Notes: a model not told the origin generated them from the sequence alone. DNA of 10,269 bases from Hyphomicrobiales bacterium (GCA_027058735.1 JALURZ010000022.1:1-10269), one strand, 5' to 3'; numbered from the stretch's first letter, positions 1-7,727 are shown. Program-made: numbers and translations.

Positions 1-200
1 CAATTAATCAAAGAGGCAGGCTGAAGTCAATGCGCAATATGTCGCACTGCGGTGTTGCGCCGTTGCGGCGCGCGGCCAGACGATGGTCGTTCCAACGCCG
101 TGTCCGGCCGGGCTTGCGCGGGCGGGGGCAATCGCGTTACACCGCCCGCAGCGGCGGCAAACAGGCGGAACCCCATTCCGCGACACCCAGGAGGAAGCCC
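1..200. other. Non-coding region upstream of mdh
   Basis: No gene is supported here. The mdh reading frame stays open back to about position 3, but the 57 codons from the ATG at 30 encode an arginine-rich, low-complexity stretch unlike malate dehydrogenase, whose normal N-terminus begins at 201 behind a strong ribosome binding site. I therefore read this as a leader or promoter region. It starts with a short AT-rich patch (1-13) and contains GCGCAA at 32-37 and TTGCGC at 55-60, an inverted pair. A 5-bp stem (57-61 with 67-71) is possible but has no T-tract. A very weak sigma70-like pair (TTGCGC at 114-119, GTTACA at 136-141, 16-bp spacer) is not convincing. The mdh promoter may lie in this stretch or before the window. 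Confidence 0.6.
189..194 (+). promoter_or_regulatory. Strong Shine-Dalgarno site for mdh
   Basis: AGGAGG ends 6 bases before the ATG at 201. It is the best ribosome binding site in the window and decides the mdh start in favour of 201 over the in-frame ATG at 30, which has no comparable site. Confidence 0.85.
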
Positions 201-1166
201 ATGGCACGCAGCAAGATTTCACTGATCGGCGGCGGCATGATCGGAGGCACGCTTGCGCATCTTGCGGGCCTGAAGGAACTCGGCGATATCGTGATGTTCG
301 ATATTGTCGATGGTTTGCCCCAGGGCAAGGCGCTGGATCTGGCGGAGAGTTCCAGCGTGGAGGGGTTCGACGCCGAGCTTTCGGGCACCAACAGCTATTC
401 GGACCTCAAGGGCTCCGATGTGGTGATCGTCACCGCCGGGGTGCCGCGAAAACCCGGCATGAGCCGCGACGATCTGCTCGACATCAACCTCAAGGTCATG
501 TCGCAGGTCGGCGCCGGTATCAAGAAATACGCCCCCGACGCTTTCGTCATCTGTATCACCAATCCGCTCGACGCCATGGTATGGGCGCTGCAGAAGGCGT
601 GCGGGCTCCGACGCTCGAAGGTGATCGGCATGGCCGGGGTTCTCGACTCGGCCCGCTTCCAGTATTTTCTGGCCAGGGAGTTCGATGTGTCCATCGAGGA
701 TGTCAACGCCTTCGTGCTCGGCGGCCATGGCGACACCATGGTGCCCCTGCCGCGCTATTCGACGGTTGCCGGCATTCCCCTGCCCGACCTCATCAAGATG
801 AAATGGACCACCCAGCGCCGGCTCGACAAGATCGTGCAGCGCACCCGCGACGGGGGCGCGGAGATCGTCGGCCTGCTCAAGACCGGCTCGGCCTATTACG
901 CGCCCGCCTCCTCCGCGATCGCCATGGCCGAATCCTATCTGAAAGACAAAAAGCGCGTGCTGCCCTGCGCCGCCTATCTGAACGGCCAGTATGGCGTCAA
1001 GGGGCTCTATGTCGGCGTGCCTGTGGTGATCGGCGCCAAGGGTGTGGAGCGCATTGTCGAAATCAGGCTCGACAGGCACGAGAAAGCCGCCTTTCAGAAA
1101 TCGGTAAGCGCGGTCAGGGGGCTGGTGGAAAGCTGTAAGAAAATCGCTCCAAACCTGGGCAAATAG
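201..1166 (+). CDS. mdh: Malate dehydrogenase (NAD-dependent, LDH-like type)
   Basis: The 321-residue product oxidises (S)-malate to oxaloacetate with NAD+ in the cytoplasm, the last step of the TCA cycle. Visible features are an N-terminal Rossmann loop G10-G-G-M-I-G15; Asp34 at the end of the second strand, the usual determinant of NAD over NADP; the substrate loop with Arg83 and Arg89 (PRKPGMSR); TNP around Asn121; the Asp149/Arg152 pair (LDSAR); and catalytic His176 in GGHGD. The length is normal for the lactate-dehydrogenase-like malate dehydrogenases of alphaproteobacteria (about 320 residues). Arg83 rather than Gln at the substrate-specificity position argues for malate over lactate. 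The start at 201 is set by AGGAGG just upstream. It leads the sucCDAB cluster, a known alphaproteobacterial arrangement, but the 202-bp gap with a candidate promoter before sucC suggests partly independent expression. Nothing looks broken. Confidence 0.97.
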   Translation: MARSKISLIGGGMIGGTLAHLAGLKELGDIVMFDIVDGLPQGKALDLAESSSVEGFDAELSGTNSYSDLKGSDVVIVTAGVPRKPGMSRDDLLDINLKVMSQVGAGIKKYAPDAFVICITNPLDAMVWALQKACGLRRSKVIGMAGVLDSARFQYFLAREFDVSIEDVNAFVLGGHGDTMVPLPRYSTVAGIPLPDLIKMKWTTQRRLDKIVQRTRDGGAEIVGLLKTGSAYYAPASSAIAMAESYLKDKKRVLPCAAYLNGQYGVKGLYVGVPVVIGAKGVERIVEIRLDRHEKAAFQKSVSAVRGLVESCKKIAPNLGK

Positions 1167-1227
1167 CGCGCCGGTTTCAGGCCTCCCCGCGCGGCGGCGA
1201 GCGCGAAAAAAAGGGGTGATCCTTGGG

Positions 1228-1239
1228 AGTTGCGCAACT
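1228..1239. promoter_or_regulatory. 12-bp palindrome over the -35 of the sucC promoter (possible operator)
   Basis: AGTTGCGCAACT is a perfect 12-bp inverted repeat with no central spacer, and it covers the presumed -35 hexamer. Its compact symmetry and placement suit a binding site for a dimeric repressor. No regulator can be named from the sequence. A palindrome of this size could still arise by chance. Confidence 0.35.
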
Positions 1240-1257
1240 TCAACACGGTGCTATAAG
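1230..1257 (+). promoter_or_regulatory. Candidate sigma70-type promoter for sucCDAB
   Basis: TTGCGC (1230-1235) and TATAAG (1252-1257) are separated by 16 bp, and TG at 1249-1250 gives an extended -10 (TGC-TATAAG). Transcription would start near 1264, leaving a leader of roughly 105 bases before the sucC ATG. The -35 is only a partial match, but the extended -10 stands out in this GC-rich DNA and lies in the only sizeable gap inside the cluster. A weaker alternative is TTGGGG at 1281-1286 with TATCTC at 1303-1308, also preceded by TG. The assignment is inferred from sequence only. Confidence 0.5.
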
Positions 1258-1368
1258 GGTTGCATCGCGTTTTTGCGGTTTTGGGGGCACGGCGGACTTT
1301 GGTATCTCAACAACTCTCCTCGAAAAACGTGCAAAATCCGCATTCGATCTCGAGATGAGACACGGCGC

Positions 1369-2538
1369 ATGAATATTCACGAATATCAGGCCAAAACGGT
1401 CCTGAAGAGCTACGGCGTGGCGGTGCCGGAAGGGTATCCCGCCTTCAGCGTCGAGGAGGCGGTCGAGGCGGCGGAAAAAACCGGCGGTCCGGTGTGGGTC
1501 GTGAAAGCGCAGATCCATGCCGGCGGGCGCGGCAAGGGCGGCGGCGTCAAGGTGGTCAGATCGCTCGGTGACGTCGAAAGGCAGGCCCGCGACATTCTGG
1601 GCATGCAGCTTGTCACACCCCAGACCGGGCCTGAGGGCCGCACGGTCAAGCGGCTCTATATAGAAGATGGCTGCGACATTGCCCGCGAGCTCTATCTCTC
1701 GGTTCTGGTGGACCGGGAAACCTCGCGCGTGGCGTTCATCGCCTCGACCGAAGGGGGCATGGATATCGAGGACGTGGCCGCCGAAACACCGGAAAAAATC
1801 CTCACCCTCACCGTCGATCCGGCCTCGGGCATCAGCGGGTTCCACGGCCGCGAAATCGCTTATGCCCTGAAGCTCGAAGGCGACCAGGTCAGGCAATGCA
1901 TCGGGCTGATCGGCAATCTTTACCGCTGCTGCATGGACAAGGACGCAAGCCTGCTGGAGATCAATCCCCTTGTGGTGACCGGGAGCGGCGATCTTTTGTG
2001 CCTCGATGCGAAGATGAATTTCGATTCCAACGCGCTCTACCGCCACAAGGATATCATGGAACTGCGCGACATCGGCGAGGAGGACCCGGCGGAAGTCGAG
2101 GCCTCCAGCCATGATCTGAGCTACGTCAAGCTCGACGGCACCATCGGCTGCATGGTCAATGGCGCCGGCCTCGCCATGGCGACCATGGACATCGTCAAGC
2201 TGTTCGGCGCGGAGCCGGCCAATTTTCTCGATGTCGGCGGCGGCGCCACCAAGGAAAAGGTGACGGCCGCCTTCAAGATCATTCTGTCGGACCCGAACGT
2301 GAAGGGCATTCTGGTCAATATTTTCGGCGGCATCATGCGCTGCGACATCATCGCCGAAGGCATCGTGGCGGCGGCCACCGAAATGGATATCGGCGTGCCT
2401 CTCGTGGTGCGCCTGGAGGGCACCAACGTGACCCGGGGCAAGAAAATCCTCAACGAATCAGGCCTTGCCATTATCGCCGCCGATGATCTCGGCGATGCGG
2501 CCAAAAAGGTCGTCGCGGCCGTGAAGGAGGCAGCCTGA
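1369..2538 (+). CDS. sucC: Succinyl-CoA synthetase, beta subunit (ADP-forming type)
   Basis: The 389-residue beta subunit pairs with SucD to convert succinyl-CoA to succinate and CoA while phosphorylating a nucleoside diphosphate, in the cytoplasmic TCA cycle. The N-terminus MNIHEYQAK is diagnostic and fixes the start at 1369; the 51 upstream in-frame codons are unrelated to the family. The ATP-grasp nucleotide-binding region includes Lys46 and the glycine loop GGRGKGGGVK (52-61). LEINPLVV marks the metal- and nucleotide-binding part of the ATP-grasp fold. The C-terminal CoA-ligase domain carries MVNGAGLAMATMD, NFLDVGGGA and NIFGGIMRCD, the loops that meet the phosphohistidine of the alpha subunit. 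Length is normal for the family. The ribosome binding site is weak (GAGATGAGA, 1352-1360). The stop overlaps the sucD start by one base (TGATG), so the two subunits are probably translationally coupled, as their equimolar assembly would need. ADP versus GDP preference cannot be settled by eye. Confidence 0.97.
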   Translation: MNIHEYQAKTVLKSYGVAVPEGYPAFSVEEAVEAAEKTGGPVWVVKAQIHAGGRGKGGGVKVVRSLGDVERQARDILGMQLVTPQTGPEGRTVKRLYIEDGCDIARELYLSVLVDRETSRVAFIASTEGGMDIEDVAAETPEKILTLTVDPASGISGFHGREIAYALKLEGDQVRQCIGLIGNLYRCCMDKDASLLEINPLVVTGSGDLLCLDAKMNFDSNALYRHKDIMELRDIGEEDPAEVEASSHDLSYVKLDGTIGCMVNGAGLAMATMDIVKLFGAEPANFLDVGGGATKEKVTAAFKIILSDPNVKGILVNIFGGIMRCDIIAEGIVAAATEMDIGVPLVVRLEGTNVTRGKKILNESGLAIIAADDLGDAAKKVVAAVKEAA

Positions 2539-3413
2539 TGGCGGTTCTGGTCGACAAGGACACCAAAGTCATCTGCCAGGGCTTCACCGGTTCGCAGGGC
2601 ACGTTTCACTCCGAACAGGCGATCGAATACGGCACCAGAATGGTCGGCGGCGTGACGCCGGGCAAAGGCGGGTCCATTCATCTCGATCTGCCGGTATTCG
2701 ACACCGTCCAGCAGGCGGTCAACGCGACCGGGGCAACCGTCAGCGTCATTTACGTGCCGCCGCCGTTCGCGGGCGACGCCATTCTGGAGGCCATTGCCGC
2801 GGGCCTTGATCTGGTGGTCTGCATCACCGAGGGCATTCCGGTGCTCGACATGGTCAAGGTCAAGCGCGCGCTGTGCGGCACGCGCACCCGCCTGGTGGGG
2901 CCGAACTGTCCCGGCGTGATCACGCCGGGGCAATGCAAGATCGGCATCATGCCCGGCCATATTCACCAACCCGGCTCGGTCGGCATCGTGTCGCGCTCCG
3001 GCACGCTGACCTATGAGGCGGTGGGCCAGACGACGGCGGTCGGTCTTGGCCAGACCACCTGCATCGGCATTGGCGGCGATCCGGTCAACGGCACCAGTTT
3101 CATCGACTGCCTGGATCTGTTTCTCGGCGACCCGGCGACCGAATCCATCGTCATGATCGGCGAAATCGGCGGCTCGGCGGAAGAAGACGCCGCCGATTTC
3201 ATCAAGCGCTCGAAAGTCAAGAAACCGATGGTCGGCTTCATCGCCGGGGTGACCGCGCCGCCGGGCCGGCGCATGGGCCATGCGGGCGCGATTATTTCCG
3301 GCGGCAAGGGTGGCGCGGACAGCAAGATCGAGGCGCTCAAAAGTGCCGGCATCGCGGTGGCGCAATCGCCCGCGGCCCTTGGCACCACACTGGTGGATAT
3401 TCTGAAAAAGTGA
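2538..3413 (+). CDS. sucD: Succinyl-CoA synthetase, alpha subunit
   Basis: The 291-residue alpha subunit binds CoA and carries the histidine that is transiently phosphorylated during succinyl-CoA/succinate conversion. The N-terminal CoA-binding Rossmann domain shows GFTGSQGTFHSEQAI at 15-29. GPNCPG (121-126) and VSRSGTLTYE (151-160) are family signatures. The active-site phosphohistidine is His248 within GRRMGHAGAI, and GEIGGSAEEDAA (208-219) lies shortly before it. Length matches the usual 289-300 residues. The ATG overlaps the sucC stop codon by one base, and GGAGG inside the end of sucC serves as its ribosome binding site. No defects are seen. Confidence 0.97.
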   Translation: MAVLVDKDTKVICQGFTGSQGTFHSEQAIEYGTRMVGGVTPGKGGSIHLDLPVFDTVQQAVNATGATVSVIYVPPPFAGDAILEAIAAGLDLVVCITEGIPVLDMVKVKRALCGTRTRLVGPNCPGVITPGQCKIGIMPGHIHQPGSVGIVSRSGTLTYEAVGQTTAVGLGQTTCIGIGGDPVNGTSFIDCLDLFLGDPATESIVMIGEIGGSAEEDAADFIKRSKVKKPMVGFIAGVTAPPGRRMGHAGAIISGGKGGADSKIEALKSAGIAVAQSPAALGTTLVDILKK

Positions 3414-3509
3414 GCGAACGTGTCTGAAACAGCGAGTGAACCAGCCTGATTCTCCCGGCTCCCGGCCGGCGGGGCAGGGGACGCAGAACCGAAAGGCGGC
3501 GGTGGCGGT
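3414..3509 (+). other. sucD-sucA spacer with a small hairpin
   Basis: This 96-bp gap has no supported gene. A 5-bp stem, CCGGC (3455-3459) with GCCGG (3465-3469) around a 5-base loop, is visible but lacks a T-tract, so it is not an intrinsic terminator. It might mark an mRNA processing or stability element. GGGGCAGGGGA at 3471-3481 recurs at 7706-7716 before the transporter gene. No convincing promoter is seen, so sucA probably shares the upstream transcript. Confidence 0.4.
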
Positions 3510-6464
3510 ATGGCAAAAGACCAGTCGAACGATGGTTTCGCGCGAACCTCTTTTCTGTATGGCGGCAATGCCCAGTTCATCGAACAGCTCTATGCGCGCT
3601 ATCAGACCGATCCCGGTTCGCTGGATGCCGGCTGGGCGGATTATTTCGCATCCCTGAACGATGCCAGGGACGATGTGCTGGCCGAAGCCAGGGGCGCATC
3701 CTGGCGCCGCGCCGACTGGCCGATCGCGGCCAATGGCGAACTGGTCTCGGCGCTTGACGGCGACTGGGCGCCGGTCGAGCGCGCGCTGCGGAGCGGGGTG
3801 CAGAAGAAGGCGCAGGGCGCAGGTGTTGAACTGTCCGCCGATGCGATGCGCGCGGCGACGCTCGATTCCATCCGTGCCTTGATGCTGATCCGCGCCTACC
3901 GCGTGCGCGGCCATCTGATCGCCGATCTCGATCCGCTGAAACTGCGCGAGGAGCCGCTGCATCCCGAACTCGATCCGTTGACCTACGGGTTCAGGCCCGA
4001 AGACATGGACCGGCCGATTTTCATCGACAATGTCCTGGGTCTGGAAATGGCGAGCGTCAACCAGATGCTGGCCGTGCTGCACCGCACCTATTGTTCGACG
4101 CTCGGTCTGGAATACATGCACATCACCGATCCGGAGGAGAAATCCTGGCTCCAGCAGCGCATGGAGCGCCCGGATGAGGAGGTGTCGTTCACCGAGCTTG
4201 GCCGCAGGGCGATCCTGTCCAAGCTGATCGAGACGGAAGGCTTCGAGAAATTCCTCGATGTCAAATATACCGGCACCAAGCGGTTCGGGCTCGATGGCGG
4301 GGAATCCATGGTTCCGGCCCTTGAGCAGATCATCAAGGTCGGCGGCCAGTTGGGGGTCAACCAGATCGTGCTGGGCATGCCCCATCGCGGACGCCTCAAC
4401 GTGCTCGCCAATGTCATGGGCAAGCCCTACCGTGCGATTTTCAATGAATTCAAGGGCGGGTCCGCCAACCCGGACGATGTCGAAGGGTCGGGGGATGTGA
4501 AATATCATCTGGGCGCGTCATCTGACCGCGATTTCGACGGCAACAGCGTGCATCTGTCGCTGACCGCCAACCCCTCGCATCTTGAAATCGTCGATCCCGT
4601 GGTGCTGGGCAAGGTGCGCGCCAAGCAGGACCAGAACAAGGATGCGCCGCGCTCCCGGGTGATGCCCCTGCTGCTGCATGGCGACGCCGCGTTCGCCGGC
4701 CAGGGGGTGGTTGCGGAATGTTTCGGTCTTTCCGGCCTGCTTGGCCACAAGACCGGCGGCTCGATACATTTCATCGTCAACAACCAGATCGGGTTTACCA
4801 CCAGCCCGATCCATTCGCGCTCCTCGCCCTACCCGTCCGACATGGCGAAGATCATCCAGGCGCCCATTTTCCATGCCAATGGCGATGATCCCGAATCGGT
4901 TGTCTACGCGGCGCGGGTGGCCACCGAATTCCGCCAGAAATTCGGCAAGCCCGTGGTCGTGGACATGTTCTGCTACCGCCGCCACGGCCACAACGAGGGG
5001 GATGAACCCTCCTTCACCCAGCCTTTGATGTACAAGCGCATCAGGACCCACCCGACCCCTGTCGAGGTCTACTCCAAGCGCCTGATCGAGGCGGGAACGA
5101 TAACCAGGCAGGACTATGAACGCGAGGTCGCGGCCTATCGCGAGCTGCTGGAACAGGAGTTCAAGGCCGCGGACAGCTACCGGCCCAACAAGGCGGACTG
5201 GCTCGATGGCCGCTGGACCGGTTTCAGCCTGCCTGAAGACGCCGGTCCGCGCCGGGGCAAGACCGGGGTGCCGCTCGATACCCTGCGCAAGGTGGGCAGG
5301 GCGCTCACCGAGATCCCCGACGGCTTCAACGCTCACCGCACCATAAGGCGGATCATCAACAGCCGCCGGCAGATGATCGACACCGGCAAAGGCATCGACT
5401 GGGCGATGGCCGAGGCGCTGGCGTTCGGCACCTTGCTGCAGGAAGGTTATCCGGTGCGCCTGTCGGGGCAGGACTGCGAGCGCGGCACATTCTCGCAGCG
5501 TCACGCGGTGCTGATCGACCAGGAAAACGAACACCGCCTGACGACCCTGAAGCAGATCGCACCCGATCAGGCGCGCTTTGAAGTCATCAACTCCATGTTG
5601 TCGGAAGAAGCCGTGCTTGGATTTGAATACGGCTTTTCGCTGGCCGAGCCCAACGCGCTGGTGCTGTGGGAAGCCCAGTTCGGCGATTTCGCCAACGGCG
5701 CGCAGGTGGTGGTCGATCAGTTCCTGTCCAGCGGAGAGCGCAAATGGCTGCGCATGTCCGGGCTGGTGATGCTGCTGCCCCATGGCTATGAGGGCCAGGG
5801 GCCGGAACATTCCTCCGCGCGCCTGGAGCGCTATCTGCAGATCTGCGCGGAAGACAACATGCAGGTCGCCAATTGCACGACGCCGATGAACTATTTTCAT
5901 ATTCTGCGCCGCCAGATGTGGCGTGAATTCCGCAAGCCGCTGATCCTGATGACGCCGAAATCACTGTTGCGCCACAAGCGGGTCGTCTCCAACATCGAGG
6001 AATTCGATGTCGGCACCTCGTTCCACCGGGTGCTGTGGGACGATGCCCAGCATCTGCCGGATCAGAAAATCAAGCTCAAGGCGGACAAGGACATCCGCCG
6101 CGTGCTGCTGTGCTCGGGCAAGGTCTATTTCGACCTGTATGAGGAGCGCGAGGCCCGCGGCATCCGCGATATCTATCTCATGCGCCTGGAGCAGCTCTAT
6201 CCGTTCCCCGAAAAGGCGCTGGTCGAGGAACTTGGCCGGTTCACAAAGGCACAGATGATCTGGTGCCAGGAAGAGCCCCACAACATGGGCGCGTGGACAT
6301 TTGTGGCACCGCGCCTCGACGAAGTGCTTGGGCGCATCGGGGCGGATTGCCAGAGGGTGCGCTATATCGGGCGGCCCGAGTCGGCCGCCACGGCGACCGG
6401 TTCGATGAGCCGGCACATCAAGGAGCGCGATGCGTTTATCGATGCGGCGCTGACCATCAAATAG
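3510..6464 (+). CDS. sucA: 2-oxoglutarate dehydrogenase E1 component
   Basis: The 984-residue, thiamine-diphosphate-dependent E1 decarboxylates 2-oxoglutarate and passes the succinyl group to the lipoyl arm of SucB, the first step of the 2-oxoglutarate dehydrogenase complex. The first roughly 50 residues (FLYGGNAQFIEQLYARY) form the E1o-specific N-terminal segment that docks the complex. The ThDP-binding dehydrogenase domain follows, with MPHRGRLNV (His292), SLTANPSHLE, GDAAFAGQG (391-399) and IVNNQIGFTT (Asn424/Asn425), the last two supplying diphosphate and Mg2+ ligands. The transketolase-like pyrimidine-binding domain has GQDCERGTFSQRH, LGFEYGFSL and LPHGYEGQGPEHSSAR. The C-terminal domain has EEPHNMGAW and ends normally. 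Length matches alphaproteobacterial homologues, which run somewhat longer than the E. coli enzyme. The start at 3510 gives the expected N-terminus, although the upstream ribosome binding site is poor (GGTGG, 3501-3505). Confidence 0.97.
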   Translation: MAKDQSNDGFARTSFLYGGNAQFIEQLYARYQTDPGSLDAGWADYFASLNDARDDVLAEARGASWRRADWPIAANGELVSALDGDWAPVERALRSGVQKKAQGAGVELSADAMRAATLDSIRALMLIRAYRVRGHLIADLDPLKLREEPLHPELDPLTYGFRPEDMDRPIFIDNVLGLEMASVNQMLAVLHRTYCSTLGLEYMHITDPEEKSWLQQRMERPDEEVSFTELGRRAILSKLIETEGFEKFLDVKYTGTKRFGLDGGESMVPALEQIIKVGGQLGVNQIVLGMPHRGRLNVLANVMGKPYRAIFNEFKGGSANPDDVEGSGDVKYHLGASSDRDFDGNSVHLSLTANPSHLEIVDPVVLGKVRAKQDQNKDAPRSRVMPLLLHGDAAFAGQGVVAECFGLSGLLGHKTGGSIHFIVNNQIGFTTSPIHSRSSPYPSDMAKIIQAPIFHANGDDPESVVYAARVATEFRQKFGKPVVVDMFCYRRHGHNEGDEPSFTQPLMYKRIRTHPTPVEVYSKRLIEAGTITRQDYEREVAAYRELLEQEFKAADSYRPNKADWLDGRWTGFSLPEDAGPRRGKTGVPLDTLRKVGRALTEIPDGFNAHRTIRRIINSRRQMIDTGKGIDWAMAEALAFGTLLQEGYPVRLSGQDCERGTFSQRHAVLIDQENEHRLTTLKQIAPDQARFEVINSMLSEEAVLGFEYGFSLAEPNALVLWEAQFGDFANGAQVVVDQFLSSGERKWLRMSGLVMLLPHGYEGQGPEHSSARLERYLQICAEDNMQVANCTTPMNYFHILRRQMWREFRKPLILMTPKSLLRHKRVVSNIEEFDVGTSFHRVLWDDAQHLPDQKIKLKADKDIRRVLLCSGKVYFDLYEEREARGIRDIYLMRLEQLYPFPEKALVEELGRFTKAQMIWCQEEPHNMGAWTFVAPRLDEVLGRIGADCQRVRYIGRPESAATATGSMSRHIKERDAFIDAALTIK

Positions 6465-6500
6465 CCGGTCGGCGGGTCAACGGAACAGATTGCAAACGGC

Positions 6501-6508
6501 GGTGAGGA
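6501..6508 (+). promoter_or_regulatory. Shine-Dalgarno site for sucB
   Basis: GGTGAGGA lies just before the ATG at 6512, with 3 bases between. It supports that start, which also gives the standard lipoyl-domain N-terminus. The 47-bp gap after sucA has no other feature, consistent with one transcript. Confidence 0.6.
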
Positions 6509-6511
6509 ACA

Positions 6512-7699
6512 ATGGCGCAGGAAATCCGGGTACCGGCTCTGGGCGAATCGATCAGTGAGGCGACGGTTGCCCAGTGGTTCAAGAAGGAAGGCGATGCGGT
6601 CACGGCCGACGAGCCCCTTGTCGAGCTTGAAACCGACAAGGTGACACTGGAGGTGCCTGCGCCGGCCGCCGGGGTGCTGAGCGAAATCACCGCGCGCGAT
6701 GGCGATGTTGTCGGCGTGGACGCCGTTCTGGGCTCCATAACGCAAGGCTCTGCGGCGGTGGCGCCAAAGAAGGCCGAGGCCGCGCCGGGCAAGGCCGCAA
6801 GCGAACCGCCGGCCAACGGGGCGGCGCACAGCCTGTCTCCGGCGGTGCGCAAGCTGATTGAGGAAAACAACCTCGATCCAGCACAGATTACGGGTACCGG
6901 CAAGGACGGGCGGCTCGTCAAGGGCGATGTGCTGGCTTTTCTTGAGAAAGGCTCCGGATCGGCAGCACCGCAGAGGGTGCGCGCACCGGTCTCCAACGAG
7001 CCGCGCGAGGAACGCATCCGCATGACCCGGCTGCGCCAGACCATCGCCAAGCGGCTGAAAGACGCGCAAAACGTCGCCGCCATGCTGACCACATTCAATG
7101 AGGTCGATATGAGCGAAGTGATGGCGCTCAGGACCCGCTACAAGGAGCTGTTTGAGAAAAAGCACGGCATCAAGCTTGGCTTCATGGGGCTTTTCGTCAG
7201 GGCCTGCGTCACCGCGCTGAAAGACGTCCCGGCGGTCAATGCGGAGATCGACGGCACCGATCTTGTCTACAAGAACTACTGCAATATCGGCGTTGCGGTC
7301 GGCACCGACAAGGGGCTGGTGGTGCCGGTGGTGCGCGATGCGGACCAGATGAGCATCGCGGATATCGAAAAAACCATCGCCGCGCTCGGCAGCAAGGCGC
7401 GCGAGGGCAAACTGTCGCTCGATGACATGATGGGGGGCACGTTCACGGTGTCCAATGGCGGTGTTTACGGCTCGTTGATGTCGACGCCGATCCTGAATGC
7501 GCCGCAATCGGGCATCCTCGGCATGCACAAGATCCAGCCGCGCCCCATGGCCATCGATGGCGAGGTGGTCATCCGCCCGATGATGTATCTGGCGCTGTCC
7601 TATGACCATCGCATCGTCGATGGCAAGGAGGCGGTCACTTTTCTGGTGCGCGTCAAGGAAGCGCTCGAGGATCCCCAGCGCCTCGTGCTTGATCTGTAA
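6512..7699 (+). CDS. sucB: Dihydrolipoamide succinyltransferase, E2 of 2-oxoglutarate dehydrogenase
   Basis: The 395-residue E2 core takes the succinyl group from SucA on its lipoyl arm and transfers it to CoA, giving succinyl-CoA. It has a single lipoyl domain (about 1-77) with the lipoylated lysine in ETDKV (Lys43), then an Ala/Pro/Lys-rich flexible linker (about 78-105). The peripheral subunit-binding domain (about 106-146, SPAVRKLIEENNLDP and GTGKDGRLVKGDV) holds E1/E3. The catalytic acyltransferase domain runs from about 165 to the end, with DHRIVDG (365-371) containing catalytic His366 and Asp370. PALGESISEATV at the N-terminus is typical of succinyl- rather than acetyl-transferases, in agreement with its place after sucA. 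The linker is compact and the protein sits at the short end of the family's roughly 400-residue range. Nothing is missing. Confidence 0.96.
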   Translation: MAQEIRVPALGESISEATVAQWFKKEGDAVTADEPLVELETDKVTLEVPAPAAGVLSEITARDGDVVGVDAVLGSITQGSAAVAPKKAEAAPGKAASEPPANGAAHSLSPAVRKLIEENNLDPAQITGTGKDGRLVKGDVLAFLEKGSGSAAPQRVRAPVSNEPREERIRMTRLRQTIAKRLKDAQNVAAMLTTFNEVDMSEVMALRTRYKELFEKKHGIKLGFMGLFVRACVTALKDVPAVNAEIDGTDLVYKNYCNIGVAVGTDKGLVVPVVRDADQMSIADIEKTIAALGSKAREGKLSLDDMMGGTFTVSNGGVYGSLMSTPILNAPQSGILGMHKIQPRPMAIDGEVVIRPMMYLALSYDHRIVDGKEAVTFLVRVKEALEDPQRLVLDL

Positions 7700-7715
7700 G
7701 GGCAGGGGGCAGGGG
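7700..7715 (+). repeat. Short tandem repeat in the sucB-transporter spacer
   Basis: GGGCAGG is present twice in tandem, followed by GG, directly after the sucB stop codon. The segment shares GGGGCAGGGGA (7706-7716) with 3471-3481 in the sucD-sucA spacer. It may be a chance G-rich spacer sequence. Confidence 0.4.
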
Positions 7716-7727
7716 ATTGAGGATCCG

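Larger units (their letters stand above)
1167..1368 (+). other. mdh-sucC intergenic region and sucC leader
   Basis: This 202-bp gap holds no gene. Its first part is GC-rich and can form a 5-bp stem (1188-1192 with 1201-1205) followed by seven A residues at 1206-1212. That is the wrong polarity for an intrinsic terminator on the + strand, so no terminator for mdh is evident. The middle carries the candidate sucC promoter and palindrome (1228-1257). The rest, about 105 bases, would be a fairly long sucC leader. It has T runs near 1269-1283 and a 10-bp perfect palindrome, ATCTCGAGAT at 1347-1356, overlapping the only purine-rich stretch (GAGATGAGA) before the sucC start. Confidence 0.6.

Noticed and set aside
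30..200. N-terminal extension of malate dehydrogenase from the in-frame ATG at 30
   Set aside because: The extra 57 residues are Arg-rich with no resemblance to the family, and the AGGAGG site at 189-194 places the start at 201.
83..1138. Second + strand open frame of 351 codons through mdh
   Set aside because: It is out of frame with mdh, which has every catalytic motif; the alternative product is Arg/His/Gly-rich and unrecognisable.
1188..1212. GC-rich stem followed by a run of seven A after mdh
   Set aside because: An intrinsic terminator on the + strand needs T residues after the stem; the A run gives the wrong polarity, and no minus-strand gene ends here.
3420..3449. Tiny GTG-started frame (VSETASEPA) in the sucD-sucA spacer
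   Set aside because: Nine codons, no good ribosome binding site and no independent support.
2121..4508. Very long minus-strand open frame (795 codons) opposite sucC, sucD and sucA
   Set aside because: It spans three intact, confidently identified genes, its product is a compositionally odd His/Arg/Asp/Gly-rich sequence without recognisable domains, and long antisense frames are a usual by-product of high GC at third codon positions.
4518..5900. Minus-strand open frame of 460 codons opposite sucA
   Set aside because: Same antisense GC artefact: it lies fully within sucA and shows no domain signature.
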